Shown here: one piece after another, positions 1 through 5,346 of the stretch | Numbering within the stretch: the stretch's first letter is position 1 | Layout of the letters: every line of letters starts with the position of its first letter | From: an uncultured cyanobacterium | GTDB lineage: Bacteria; Cyanobacteriota; Cyanobacteriia; CACIAM-69d | Length of the DNA: 6,568 bases | Reading direction: 5' to 3' | Assembly: GCA_937894105.1 (NCBI GenBank) | Contig: CALCTI010000330.1 | Location: 1-6,568, forward strand | Notes under the pieces: generated by a model | What the model saw: only the letters and a program-made list of their open reading frames with translations | Database searches by the model: none | Told to the model about the DNA's origin: nothing | Position numbers and translations under genes: made by a program

Positions 1-1
1 T

Positions 2-241
2 GAATGGGAAGCCCTCAGCGATGTCAGCTATATGGAGCTGGTTTACGAAGACGATTTAGAACAGTCAGAGGTTCAACAAAAAACCGTTGATACCGTCTTA
101 GAGCATCTGGGCTTGGCATCGAGAAAAGCTAAAGCGAAGTATAAAAAGGTTAACCGGCAGTCTATGGAAGATTTGATTATTAATTACGATGAATTTCGAG
201 AGTGCGTTATCAGGAACGAGTGGGATCATTTTTTAGATTAA
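2..241 (+). CDS. C-terminal end of a probable sulfotransferase-family protein (partial)
   Basis: The reading frame is open from base 2 and ends at TAA (239-241), so the 79 visible residues are the tail of a longer protein that starts outside the window. The ATG at 32 is internal and is not preceded by a ribosome binding site. The tail contains VSYMELVYEDDLEQ, then a predicted helix (VDTVLEHLGL), a basic stretch (RKAKAKYKKVNRQ), and MEDLIINYDEF followed by a final WDHFLD. From memory, a strand ending in YEDDL, a short helix, then an 'I-x-NYDEF' segment near the C-terminus is the usual end of bacterial sulfotransferases that use PAPS. The PAPS-binding N-terminal half is not visible, so the assignment rests on pattern memory only. 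A glycosyltransferase with a similar tail is possible. The gene converges on ctpA. Confidence 0.55.
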   Translation, partial: EWEALSDVSYMELVYEDDLEQSEVQQKTVDTVLEHLGLASRKAKAKYKKVNRQSMEDLIINYDEFRECVIRNEWDHFLD

Positions 242-279
242 TATCCACCCGTTACGCTGATTTTTTTATCCTGATTGTG

Positions 280-455
280 TAGGGCGTCCGGAGTTTCATG
301 AGGGCATGTCATCAATTAAACGCCCGAAGCCTGAACCAATGGAAAGTACGCGCTCTTTTAAATAAAAAAACTAATAAAAAAACCGCGAGGGCTGAAACCC
401 TTACAGCTTTTGACTTAGGGATTCAATTGATGACAGCCCCTAGTAATACGCCCTA
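280..455. mobile_element. MITE-like non-autonomous element with terminal inverted repeats
   Basis: The two ends mirror each other. TAGGGCGT (280-287) is the exact reverse complement of ACGCCCTA (448-455). Further in, 302-317 pairs with 425-440 at 14 of 16 positions, including a perfect 11-bp block TGTCATCAATT (307-317 / 425-435). The interior is A/T-rich (A runs at 364-370 and 376-382) and holds no ORF of useful length, so no transposase is encoded. A TA dinucleotide at each outer edge (280-281 and 454-455) would fit a TA target duplication, as in IS630/Tc1-type elements, but this is inference and no family is assigned. The right end overlaps the ctpA stop codon (TAG, complement of 453-455). 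The alternative is an extended intergenic hairpin or decayed IS ends. Confidence 0.55.
376..407 (-). terminator. Possible terminator for ctpA inside the MITE-like element
   Basis: On the minus strand, downstream of ctpA, a short hairpin (AGGG/CCCT at 401-398 and 391-388, or alternatively GCTG/CAGC at 407-404 and 394-391) is followed a few bases later by seven consecutive T (382-376) and then more T-rich sequence. The stem is short and the T run is displaced by CGCGG, so this is a weak candidate. No better terminator is visible between ctpA and the convergent gene. Confidence 0.3.
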
Positions 456-1850
456 AGCTTGTTGCTCTAGAAGCTCAACTGCTGCCTCATAAACAGGATC
501 GCCTTCAATGGTTTTAACGGCCGCTCGGCTTAGCTTTTGGGCTTTCTTTAGAAGCTTAGGTTTTTTGACCAGGGCGATCGCCTCCACCAGCTTGTCCGGC
601 TCAATACCCAACTTATTGATATCGTGATGGTTCGGTGTTTCGTATTTCGCCACGGTTACCGCCACCCCAGAACCATCTGATAAATCAAACAGGGACTGAA
701 TTAACCCTTTCCCAAAGGTGCGATCGCCCACCAACAGGGCCCGACCATTATCCTGAAGGGCCCCAGCGAGGATTTCGCTGGCGCTAGCGGTGCCGCGATT
801 CACCAAAACCACCAGGGGCGCATCGGTCAACGTACGCCCCGTTGCATCAAAACCGTCAAGCACGCCTTGGCGATTCACCGTATAAACGATCGCCCCGCTA
901 TCAATCCACTGGCGAGCAATTTCAATACCCGCCTGAAGCAAGCCACCAGGATTATTGCGAAGATCCAGCACATACCCTTGGGCTCCTTGTTCTTCTAGAT
1001 CTCTGACGGCGATCGCCACATCCTCCGCCGCATTGCTATTGAACTGGCTGAGGCGAATATAGCCCGCCTTAAACCCCGAGTCCGTCTGTCGCAGCTTAAA
1101 ATTCACCGGGTTAATTTCCACCCGTGCCCGCTCAAGGGTCACGTCCTCGTGATCCCCATCCACGTGGCGCACCGACAACAGTACCGGGCTGCCCACTGGC
1201 CCCCGCATTTTCTCCGCCGCCTCATCCAAGGTCAACTTTTCCGTGGGAATACCGTCGATCGCCTCGATCACATCCTGGGGCACAAAGCCAGCATCCTCCG
1301 CCGGCGATCCCGACAGCGGCGTCACCACCACCAACTGCCCCGACTCGCCATCTAACCCAATTTGCAACCCCACCCCCGTCAGCTCCCCCGCCGTATTAGT
1401 GCGCAGGCTCCGATACTGCTCCGGGCTGAGGAACCGCGTAAATGGATCGTCCAATGTGCCTAGCATTTCGCGAATGGCATCGTGGGTGGCTGCGCGATCG
1501 CGGAAGGGCTTTTTCAGTGCCTGTTCCCGCAGTTTCCACCAGTTTTGCCCGTTAAAGGATTCGTCTAAATAAGCCCGGCTGACGGCCCGCCACGCTTCGT
1601 TAAATATTTTTTGATCTTCCGTCAATGCCTGAGCCGGTGACGCGCCCAACCCCACCCAGCTTAAAATCAGTACCAAAACCGCCGCCGCGCACTGCCCCCC
1701 AACCCGCCGCCAACTCTCCTGACCCGCGATCAATCTTTTTGATGCCCATGGCAAAAACCGTTTTTGCAGCCTGCTAAGGGTGGGGTGGAGCGATCGCAAC
1801 ATAGGAACTTCGGGTAATAAGTTTCGGGTAATCAATGGAAGCAGCCCCAT
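453..1850 (-). CDS. ctpA: Carboxyl-terminal processing protease CtpA (D1 precursor protease)
   Basis: A 465-residue serine protease of the S41 / C-terminal processing family. The order is: basic N-terminal stretch; hydrophobic export segment at about 53-70 ending in the cleavage site AQA (73-75); family N-terminal helical domain at about 76-150; PDZ domain at about 155-240; catalytic domain from about 260. The Ser/Lys dyad is Ser356 (in NRGTASASEI) and Lys381 (in TFGKG), exactly 25 residues apart, with Glu359 three residues after the serine. This matches the spacing in plant and algal D1-processing proteases. In cyanobacteria the enzyme works in the thylakoid lumen and removes the C-terminal extension of precursor D1 so that the manganese cluster can assemble. 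The presequence is long: a start at Met17 (ATG at 1802-1800) would give a 59-residue export region, and neither start has a strong ribosome binding site. The gene is divergent from petB. Its TAG stop lies in the inverted end of the MITE-like element. Confidence 0.93.
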   Translation of the reverse strand: MGLLPLITRNLLPEVPMLRSLHPTLSRLQKRFLPWASKRLIAGQESWRRVGGQCAAAVLVLILSWVGLGASPAQALTEDQKIFNEAWRAVSRAYLDESFNGQNWWKLREQALKKPFRDRAATHDAIREMLGTLDDPFTRFLSPEQYRSLRTNTAGELTGVGLQIGLDGESGQLVVVTPLSGSPAEDAGFVPQDVIEAIDGIPTEKLTLDEAAEKMRGPVGSPVLLSVRHVDGDHEDVTLERARVEINPVNFKLRQTDSGFKAGYIRLSQFNSNAAEDVAIAVRDLEEQGAQGYVLDLRNNPGGLLQAGIEIARQWIDSGAIVYTVNRQGVLDGFDATGRTLTDAPLVVLVNRGTASASEILAGALQDNGRALLVGDRTFGKGLIQSLFDLSDGSGVAVTVAKYETPNHHDINKLGIEPDKLVEAIALVKKPKLLKKAQKLSRAAVKTIEGDPVYEAAVELLEQQA

Positions 1851-2313
1851 TCAGTGACAAAAGGGACGCGCCACCTTGAATTTTTAAGACTCCTTATTCT
1901 AAAAGGGTTTGGAGGTCTGAGCTAGGGTTGCCTACCGCCTTTTCTCCCCCTCCCCTAAAAATGCACTTTATTAAAACCGCTACTTCCGCAGGGCTGCCCA
2001 CCATTTTTTCTGCCCTCTCTGGATACGCCCACCCTGGTCCGCTTCCTTGCCAGCCCCTAAAACAAGCAACCATCGACGGCGCTTCAAGCAACCAAGTAAC
2101 AGAAATTTGTATCCTTAGGGGCAGTCAGCCCCGCTATGGCCAGCCTTTTTACTCGCAGGTTTACATAAATACTAATTGTGTAAAAAGTATTTACGTCTGA
2201 ACTTTGGACGCTGATGCCCGTGTTAAAGTCTGTGCAGATAGGGTGAAATAAGACTGACCCAAAACTATCTAGAAAGCCCGCAAAAATCCCGAAGTCTAGA
2301 GATTGTTTAGCAT
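1851..2313. promoter_or_regulatory. Divergent ctpA / petB intergenic region
   Basis: 463 bases separate the divergent starts and should hold both promoters. For ctpA, the minus strand has a hexamer TAGAAT (complement of 1896-1901, 5 of 6 to the -10 consensus) about 45 bases before the ATG, but no convincing -35. For petB I found no confident -10/-35 pair. A compact hairpin GGGGC-AGTCA-GCCCC lies at 2118-2132 and a stronger dyad at 2163-2196 (separate entry). Two ORF-like stretches here (plus 1928-2200, minus 2091-1894) have low-complexity or unprotein-like translations and overlap each other, so I do not call genes. The petB ATG lacks a clear Shine-Dalgarno sequence. Confidence 0.6.
2163..2196. 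promoter_or_regulatory. Inverted repeat upstream of petB, possible operator
   Basis: ACATAAATACT (2163-2173) faces AGTATTTACGT (2186-2196). Ten of 11 positions pair, with a perfect 8-bp core TAAATACT/AGTATTTA and a 12-base A/T-rich centre. It ends about 117 bases before the petB ATG and about 310 from ctpA. A dyad of this size in a divergent promoter region suits a dimeric transcription factor. It could instead form a leader hairpin if transcription of petB starts further upstream. The regulator is unknown. Confidence 0.4.
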
Positions 2314-2961
2314 ATGTCTAAAGTTTATGAATGGTTTGACGAACGTTTAGAGATTCAAGCCCTTGCCGATGACGTTACGTCAAAATACGTTCCTCCCCAT
2401 GTCAATATTTTTTATTGCTTAGGGGGCATCACTCTAACCTGCTTTCTGATCCAGTTTGCCACTGGGTTTGCAATGACCTTTTATTACAAGCCTACGGTTA
2501 CCGAAGCTTTTACTTCGGTGCAGTACTTGATGACTGAGGTGAACTTTGGTTGGTTGATTCGCTCAGTCCATCGCTGGTCAGCCAGCATGATGGTATTGAT
2601 GATGATCCTGCACGTTTTCCGAGTTTACTTGACGGGCGGATTCAAGAGACCTCGTGAGCTTACCTGGGTTACCGGCGTAATCCTTGCAGTCATTACCGTG
2701 TCCTTCGGTGTGACTGGCTATTCCCTTCCCTGGGATCAGGTGGGTTACTGGGCAGTGAAAATTGTATCTGGTGTTCCTGAGGCAATTCCCGTAGTGGGCT
2801 CTATTATCGTTGAGCTATTGCGTGGTGGCGAAAGCGTGGGTCAAGGTACCTTGACGCGCTACTACAGCCTTCATACTTTTGTCTTGCCCTGGCTGATTGC
2901 GGTGTTTATGCTGGCTCACTTCCTAATCATTCGGAAGCAAGGCATTTCGGGGCCCCTCTAA
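2314..2961 (+). CDS. petB: Cytochrome b6 of the cytochrome b6f complex
   Basis: A 215-residue thylakoid membrane protein, the full length of chloroplast and cyanobacterial cytochrome b6. It carries the two b-type haems that pass electrons across the membrane in the Q cycle. Visible ligands are His86 (IRSVHRWSA) with His187 (SLHTFV), and His100 (MILHVF) with His202 (MLAHFL). Cys35 (NIFYCLGG) is the residue that covalently holds the extra haem c(n)/c(i). Four transmembrane helices are apparent at about 32-56, 80-105, 115-136 and 183-206. The C-terminus RKQGISGPL is typical. The start at the ATG gives MSKVYEWFDERLEIQ, matching the family N-terminus. petD follows on the same strand after a 369-bp spacer. 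Divergent ctpA upstream is another photosynthesis gene. No haem ligand is missing and no frameshift is seen. Confidence 0.98.
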   Translation: MSKVYEWFDERLEIQALADDVTSKYVPPHVNIFYCLGGITLTCFLIQFATGFAMTFYYKPTVTEAFTSVQYLMTEVNFGWLIRSVHRWSASMMVLMMILHVFRVYLTGGFKRPRELTWVTGVILAVITVSFGVTGYSLPWDQVGYWAVKIVSGVPEAIPVVGSIIVELLRGGESVGQGTLTRYYSLHTFVLPWLIAVFMLAHFLIIRKQGISGPL

Positions 2962-2972
2962 GGACTCAGTTG

Positions 2973-3019
2973 AGAAAAGGCTCTTAGGTTGCCTTTGGGA
3001 TATTTCGACGAGCTTTTCT
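2973..3019 (+). other. Stem-loop immediately downstream of petB
   Basis: AGAAAAGGCTC (2973-2983) pairs with GAGCTTTTCT (3010-3019) over 10 bp with a single bulged G, closing a 26-base loop. It begins 12 bases after the petB stop. No T run follows, so it is not a standard rho-independent terminator. It could protect the petB 3' end or act as a processing or attenuation element between petB and petD. Confidence 0.35.
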
Positions 3020-3172
3020 GAGCGTCATTGATGGTCCCATTGCGATCGCCAAAAGCAATGATTTTCAATAGCAGAAGGGACTGCTGCGAAAAACGCTGAT
3101 CGGCAGATTTTTTGCGAATTTGAGAAGCTGCCGTATAAAACGGTAAAGAGGTGTTAAGTATCTCGATGCTTG

Positions 3173-3194
3173 CTATTCTTCACTGCGAGAATAG
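3173..3194 (+). other. Perfect 7-bp inverted repeat in the petB-petD spacer
   Basis: CTATTCT (3173-3179) and AGAATAG (3188-3194) are exact reverse complements around an 8-base centre. The position, about 135 bases before petD and just upstream of the candidate internal promoter, allows either an operator or an RNA hairpin. No function can be assigned from sequence. Confidence 0.3.
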
Positions 3195-3244
3195 ATGTCT
3201 AATCAGAATCGCTAATTTATGATTTGCATGTGCCATTGATGTCG

Positions 3245-3279
3245 AATATCGATATTTAGTGGATTGGTGTCGTTATACT
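3245..3279 (+). promoter_or_regulatory. Candidate internal promoter for petD with a palindrome at the -35 position
   Basis: TATACT (3274-3279) matches the -10 consensus at 5 of 6 positions. No good -35 hexamer lies 16-18 bases upstream. That position is instead occupied by a perfect 12-bp palindrome AATATCGATATT (3245-3256), as would be expected of an activator-dependent promoter. A start site near 3286 would give petD a leader of about 45 bases that includes its ribosome binding site. This is inferred from pattern only. Confidence 0.3.
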
Positions 3280-3312
3280 TCCCCAGTACTTCAGCGCCCG
3301 GAACTAGTTTTT

Positions 3313-3319
3313 AAGGAGA
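3313..3319 (+). promoter_or_regulatory. Ribosome binding site of petD
   Basis: AAGGAGA, near-perfect complementarity to the 16S rRNA tail, lies about 12 bases before the petD ATG at 3331. It is the strongest such site in the window and supports this start. petB, the Nudix gene and folK have no comparable site. Confidence 0.75.
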
Positions 3320-3330
3320 ATATTTGAAAT

Positions 3331-3813
3331 ATGTCTGTACTTAAAAAGCCAGACTTAAGCGATCCCAATTTGCGATTAAAGCTAGCAAAGGGAATGGGGC
3401 ATAATTATTACGGTGAGCCAGCGTGGCCTAATGATCTGCTCTATACGTTCCCCATTGCAATTTTGGGAACGATCGCCCTTTGCGTGGGCTTGGCGGTTCT
3501 AGACCCGGCGGTGGTTGGCGAACCGGCGAACCCCTTCGCGACTCCGTTGGAGATTTTGCCCGAGTGGTATTTATATCCCGTGTTCCAGCTTTTGCGGGTC
3601 TTGCCCAATAAGTTGCTGGGAATTGCTTGTATGGGTGCGGTGCCCTTGGGGCTAATCGCAGTGCCGTTCCTGGAGAACGTCAACAAGTTCCAAAATCCTT
3701 TCCGTCGCCCTGTGGCAATGGCTGTGTTCCTTTTTGGTACTGTCTTTGCAATTTACCTAGGTATTGGGGCAGTTCTGCCCATTGATAAGTCTTTGACTTT
3801 CGGACTTTTCTAA
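3331..3813 (+). CDS. petD: Subunit IV of the cytochrome b6f complex
   Basis: A 160-residue thylakoid membrane protein, the standard length for subunit IV. With cytochrome b6 it forms the equivalent of the longer cytochrome b of respiratory complexes and builds the quinol-oxidation site. The conserved PEWY motif is at 77-80, with Glu78 the known proton-accepting residue. The N-terminus MSVLKKPDLSDPNLR and the stretch GMGHNYYGEPAWPNDLLY (21-38) are family hallmarks. Three transmembrane helices are apparent at about 37-58, 94-114 and 127-147, and the ending LPIDKSLTFGLF is typical. The start is supported by AAGGAGA upstream. The gene follows petB at an unusually wide spacing and is followed by a terminator at 3921-3952. 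It is intact. Confidence 0.98.
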   Translation: MSVLKKPDLSDPNLRLKLAKGMGHNYYGEPAWPNDLLYTFPIAILGTIALCVGLAVLDPAVVGEPANPFATPLEILPEWYLYPVFQLLRVLPNKLLGIACMGAVPLGLIAVPFLENVNKFQNPFRRPVAMAVFLFGTVFAIYLGIGAVLPIDKSLTFGLF

Positions 3814-4178
3814 GACGCTTTCTTGTCGCAAGATTGTTGGTTTTTTGACCAATTTTAAAATTATCCGGACGGGTAGCTTCTGCTGAGAAGACTGTATTGG
3901 TAGATGCACCCTGACGATTGAGCCCCCAGTTTTTCTCTGCGGGGCTTTTTTATTGCCGTTGTGTGGGATTGGACTGGGTTTGTTGGCAAGGAGATGAGGC
4001 CAAATCCGGCATGGCTGCCCCCAAATCACACTATAGTCATCAGTTCAATGAAAATCGAGACCCTAAAGCGTTAAGACCCTAGGCATTAGCTAAGGCTAGA
4101 TCCGCCTATTGGCTTCGCCAGAACTGAGGATTTGGGGGAGTTAAAGTTGATTTTGTATAAGGCGGGGCATAGAGATGC
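3814..4178. other. Intergenic region between convergent petD and the coiled-coil gene
   Basis: 365 bases without a supportable gene. A minor hairpin TTGGT/ACCAA (3837-3841 and 3848-3852) followed by TTTT lies just after petD. The main terminator is at 3921-3952. Further on there is an 8-bp direct repeat AGACCCTA (4058-4065 and 4074-4081, 16-base period), a small GGC-TTC-GCC hairpin near 4111, and a hairpin GGCAT-AGAG-ATGCC at 4166-4179. The last overlaps the stop codon of the minus-strand gene and may help end its transcript, although no T run follows on that strand. Confidence 0.5.
3921..3952 (+). terminator. Rho-independent terminator of petB-petD
   Basis: AGCCCC (3921-3926) pairs exactly with GGGGCT (3941-3946). 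CAG/CTG inside extends the stem past a single bulge, leaving a T-rich loop. TTTTTTATT follows directly (to 3953 if the last T is counted). It lies 108 bases after the petD stop. The stem is GC-rich, the T run is on the plus strand, and nothing else in the region fits as well. Confidence 0.85.
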
Positions 4179-4523
4179 CTAACGCCAAAGCCGGTTTTCC
4201 AGGTCGCGCACTTGACGTTCTAAGCGATCTAGTCGCCCTCTTAGCTCGTCTAGCTCCTTTTGTTCCGGTACGCCAAAGTCGGCCAAAATTTGCCGTACTT
4301 GTTTTCGAATCATTTCTTCCATCGTTTCGGCGGGCGATCGCCCCCCATTGCGGCTACTCTGGACGCTTTGCATAATTTCGTCCACCAGTTGCCGTGCCTG
4401 CTCCGGGTCCAGCTTGCCCGTCCTGACCCACTCGTCACTCACTTCTTTGAGCTTTTCTGCAACGACGGCTGTGGTGCCAACGCCGATGGTCAGAAGTTGC
4501 TGTAACCAGTTTTGATTATCCAT
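4179..4523 (-). CDS. Small coiled-coil protein, phasin-like (conserved cyanobacterial type)
   Basis: A 114-residue protein with three parts. A short hydrophobic/amphipathic start (LLTIGVGTTAVVAEKL, about 10-25) is followed by a charged helical middle (about 26-82, with a Gly/Ser/Arg break near 56-64). It ends in a coiled coil (about 88-112) with heptad positions L91, L94, L98, L101, V105, L108 and L112 at perfect 3/4 spacing. The overall shape, an N-terminal amphipathic stretch plus long helices, recalls phasin / polyhydroxyalkanoate granule-associated proteins, and from memory similar proteins are widespread in cyanobacteria under that label. No PHA synthesis gene is in the window, so a granule role is not supported by context. 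It is probably a soluble or surface-associated oligomer. The ATG start has no strong ribosome binding site. It lies 107 bases downstream of the exported cysteine-repeat gene, with a hairpin between. Confidence 0.8.
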   Translation of the reverse strand: MDNQNWLQQLLTIGVGTTAVVAEKLKEVSDEWVRTGKLDPEQARQLVDEIMQSVQSSRNGGRSPAETMEEMIRKQVRQILADFGVPEQKELDELRGRLDRLERQVRDLENRLWR

Positions 4524-4564
4524 GGCGTTAGAGGGAACTCTTTGAAGTGGGAGTTAGAAGGGAG

Positions 4565-4591
4565 GGCACCGTTGGTTGACAGTACGGTGCC
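4565..4591. other. Perfect 8-bp inverted repeat between two minus-strand genes
   Basis: GGCACCGT (4565-4572) and ACGGTGCC (4584-4591) are exact reverse complements around an 11-base centre. The dyad lies 39 bases after the stop of the cysteine-repeat gene and 42 before the start of the coiled-coil gene. It is GC-rich and would be stable in RNA, but no T run follows on the minus strand. It could therefore be a weak or factor-dependent terminator, a leader structure of the coiled-coil gene, or an operator. Confidence 0.4.
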
Positions 4592-4630
4592 GGGTAGATT
4601 TTGCTCGTAGGCTTTGTTTAAGAACTGTGC

Positions 4631-5200
4631 TTAAAATACTTGGGGGTAGCCGGGGTAGAGATCGCGGGGGCGATCGCTGCCGTCAATGCAAGTGTCCATC
4701 GCTTCGGTGGGGTTGATGCTGAGCTGGTTGACCAAGGCGGTGGTGCAGTCGGCGAAGCGCTGGGGCAATAGGCTGCGGTGGCAGTAGCCTAGGCTGGCAT
4801 CGGTGATGGCGGGGGTGTTGCCGTCCACGCGGGCAATTTGGCGGACGCAGCGGGAGACTCCTTTGGGGCGGCGGGTTTTGCGGCAGGCGTCGATGGCGCG
4901 GATGGCGCGGATATTGGTGTGGCGCTCGATGGTTTGTACACAGCGGGATACGGCGTTGGCATCCCAGGAATAGGCGCAGGTGTCGGCGATAAGTGTCGGG
5001 TCCAGGTCCGGGTAGTTATCTAGCCGTTGCACACAGCGGCGCACGTCGTGGGGGATGCCGATAATGGTATCGGCGCGGGCTGGCACAGCGGTTCCCAGGC
5101 TGGTGGGGAGGGATAGGGCGATCGCTCCCAAAACGGACAGGGGACGGGCGATTCCACGAAGGGATCGGGGCAGAGCTTGGGACAATACTGGGGAGTTCAT
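4631..5200 (-). CDS. Exported protein with four cysteine-paired repeats, unknown function
   Basis: I do not recognise this family. From the ATG at 5200-5198 the product is 189 residues. A basic start with a hydrophobic segment (about 21-38) ends in ARA (41-43), a good signal-peptidase site, so it is probably exported to periplasm or lumen. The mature part contains exactly eight cysteines, at 56/75, 87/106, 118/140 and 152/171. These form four tandem units that begin near 'RCV', repeat every 31, 31 and 34 residues, and have 19, 19, 22 and 19 residues between the two Cys. Even cysteine count and regular pairing suggest one disulfide per repeat, or alternatively cofactor binding. There is no CXXCH haem motif. 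The tail is rich in Pro/Tyr (DLYPGYPQVF). The frame can be extended to a TTG at 5236, but that adds residues before the signal peptide and lacks a ribosome binding site. ATG has a weak GGAAG about 12 bases upstream. Upstream lie a 12-bp direct repeat and a 9-bp dyad. Confidence 0.75.
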   Translation of the reverse strand: MNSPVLSQALPRSLRGIARPLSVLGAIALSLPTSLGTAVPARADTIIGIPHDVRRCVQRLDNYPDLDPTLIADTCAYSWDANAVSRCVQTIERHTNIRAIRAIDACRKTRRPKGVSRCVRQIARVDGNTPAITDASLGYCHRSLLPQRFADCTTALVNQLSINPTEAMDTCIDGSDRPRDLYPGYPQVF

Positions 5201-5226
5201 AAAAGCGGCTTCCGGGCAACTAAAAC

Positions 5227-5252
5227 TAAGCGACAAAAATTAAGCGACAAAA
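5227..5252. repeat. 12-bp tandem direct repeat upstream of the exported-protein gene
   Basis: TAAGCGACAAAA occurs exactly at 5227-5238 and 5241-5252, a 14-base period. On the minus strand it reads TTTTGTCGCTTA twice, about 27-52 bases before the ATG. A pair of identical sites in that promoter-proximal position could bind a tandem-dimer regulator. It could also be a chance duplication. Confidence 0.4.
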
Positions 5253-5276
5253 CCTAGGGGATAACGCGGGCATCTC

Positions 5277-5306
5277 CAAACGTTCCCTATTTTATTAGAA
5301 CGTTTG
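5277..5306. promoter_or_regulatory. Perfect 9-bp inverted repeat between the Nudix and exported-protein genes
   Basis: CAAACGTTC (5277-5285) and GAACGTTTG (5298-5306) are exact reverse complements around a 12-base A/T-rich centre. On the minus strand the centre contains TAAAAT, a possible -10, about 90 bases before the exported-protein ATG. The dyad is 41 bases after the Nudix stop. It may be an operator for the exported-protein gene or a hairpin ending the folK-Nudix transcript. There is no T run, which favours the operator reading slightly. Confidence 0.4.
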
Positions 5307-5346
5307 CCGGTAAACGATTCTGAGTTATTCCAGGGAGCAGTCAGCC

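Larger units (their letters stand above)
2962..3330 (+). promoter_or_regulatory. Long petB-petD spacer with several dyads
   Basis: No convincing gene lies in these 369 bases; the ATG-initiated ORFs I checked are under 25 codons and have no good ribosome binding site. The spacer holds, in order: a stem-loop just after the petB stop (2973-3019), one HIP1 octamer (3042-3049), a perfect 7-bp dyad (3173-3194), a 12-bp palindrome (3245-3256) and a -10-like hexamer TATACT (3274-3279). The last two are described separately. It ends in a strong ribosome binding site for petD. Confidence 0.55.

Noticed and set aside
1124..1572. Three overlapping plus-strand ORFs inside ctpA
   Set aside because: They are opposite-strand shadows of a strongly conserved gene and their translations are Pro/Ser/Arg-rich and unlike any protein family.
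2160..2197. Canonical HLR1 (RpaB) site upstream of petB
   Set aside because: One TTTACATA octamer fits, but the second octamer at the required 4-base spacing does not, so only half-site similarity remains.
1894..2200. Overlapping ORFs on both strands in the ctpA-petB gap
   Set aside because: Translations lack recognisable domains, the two overlap antisense, and the region is where promoters are expected.
3167..3223. 18-codon ORF in the petB-petD spacer starting ATGCTTGCT
   Set aside because: It spans the 7-bp dyad, its GAGG-like site is too far upstream, and the peptide has no recognisable feature.
3757..4029. Minus-strand ORF of 90 codons across the petD end and its terminator
   Set aside because: It overlaps conserved petD codons and the rho-independent terminator, and the translation looks random.
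4058..4081. Direct repeat AGACCCTA with 16-base period
   Set aside because: Only two 8-bp copies, between convergent genes with no promoter nearby; could easily be chance.
5201..5236. TTG start extending the exported protein by 12 residues
   Set aside because: It would put extra residues before a normal signal peptide, has no ribosome binding site, and falls inside the 12-bp direct repeat.
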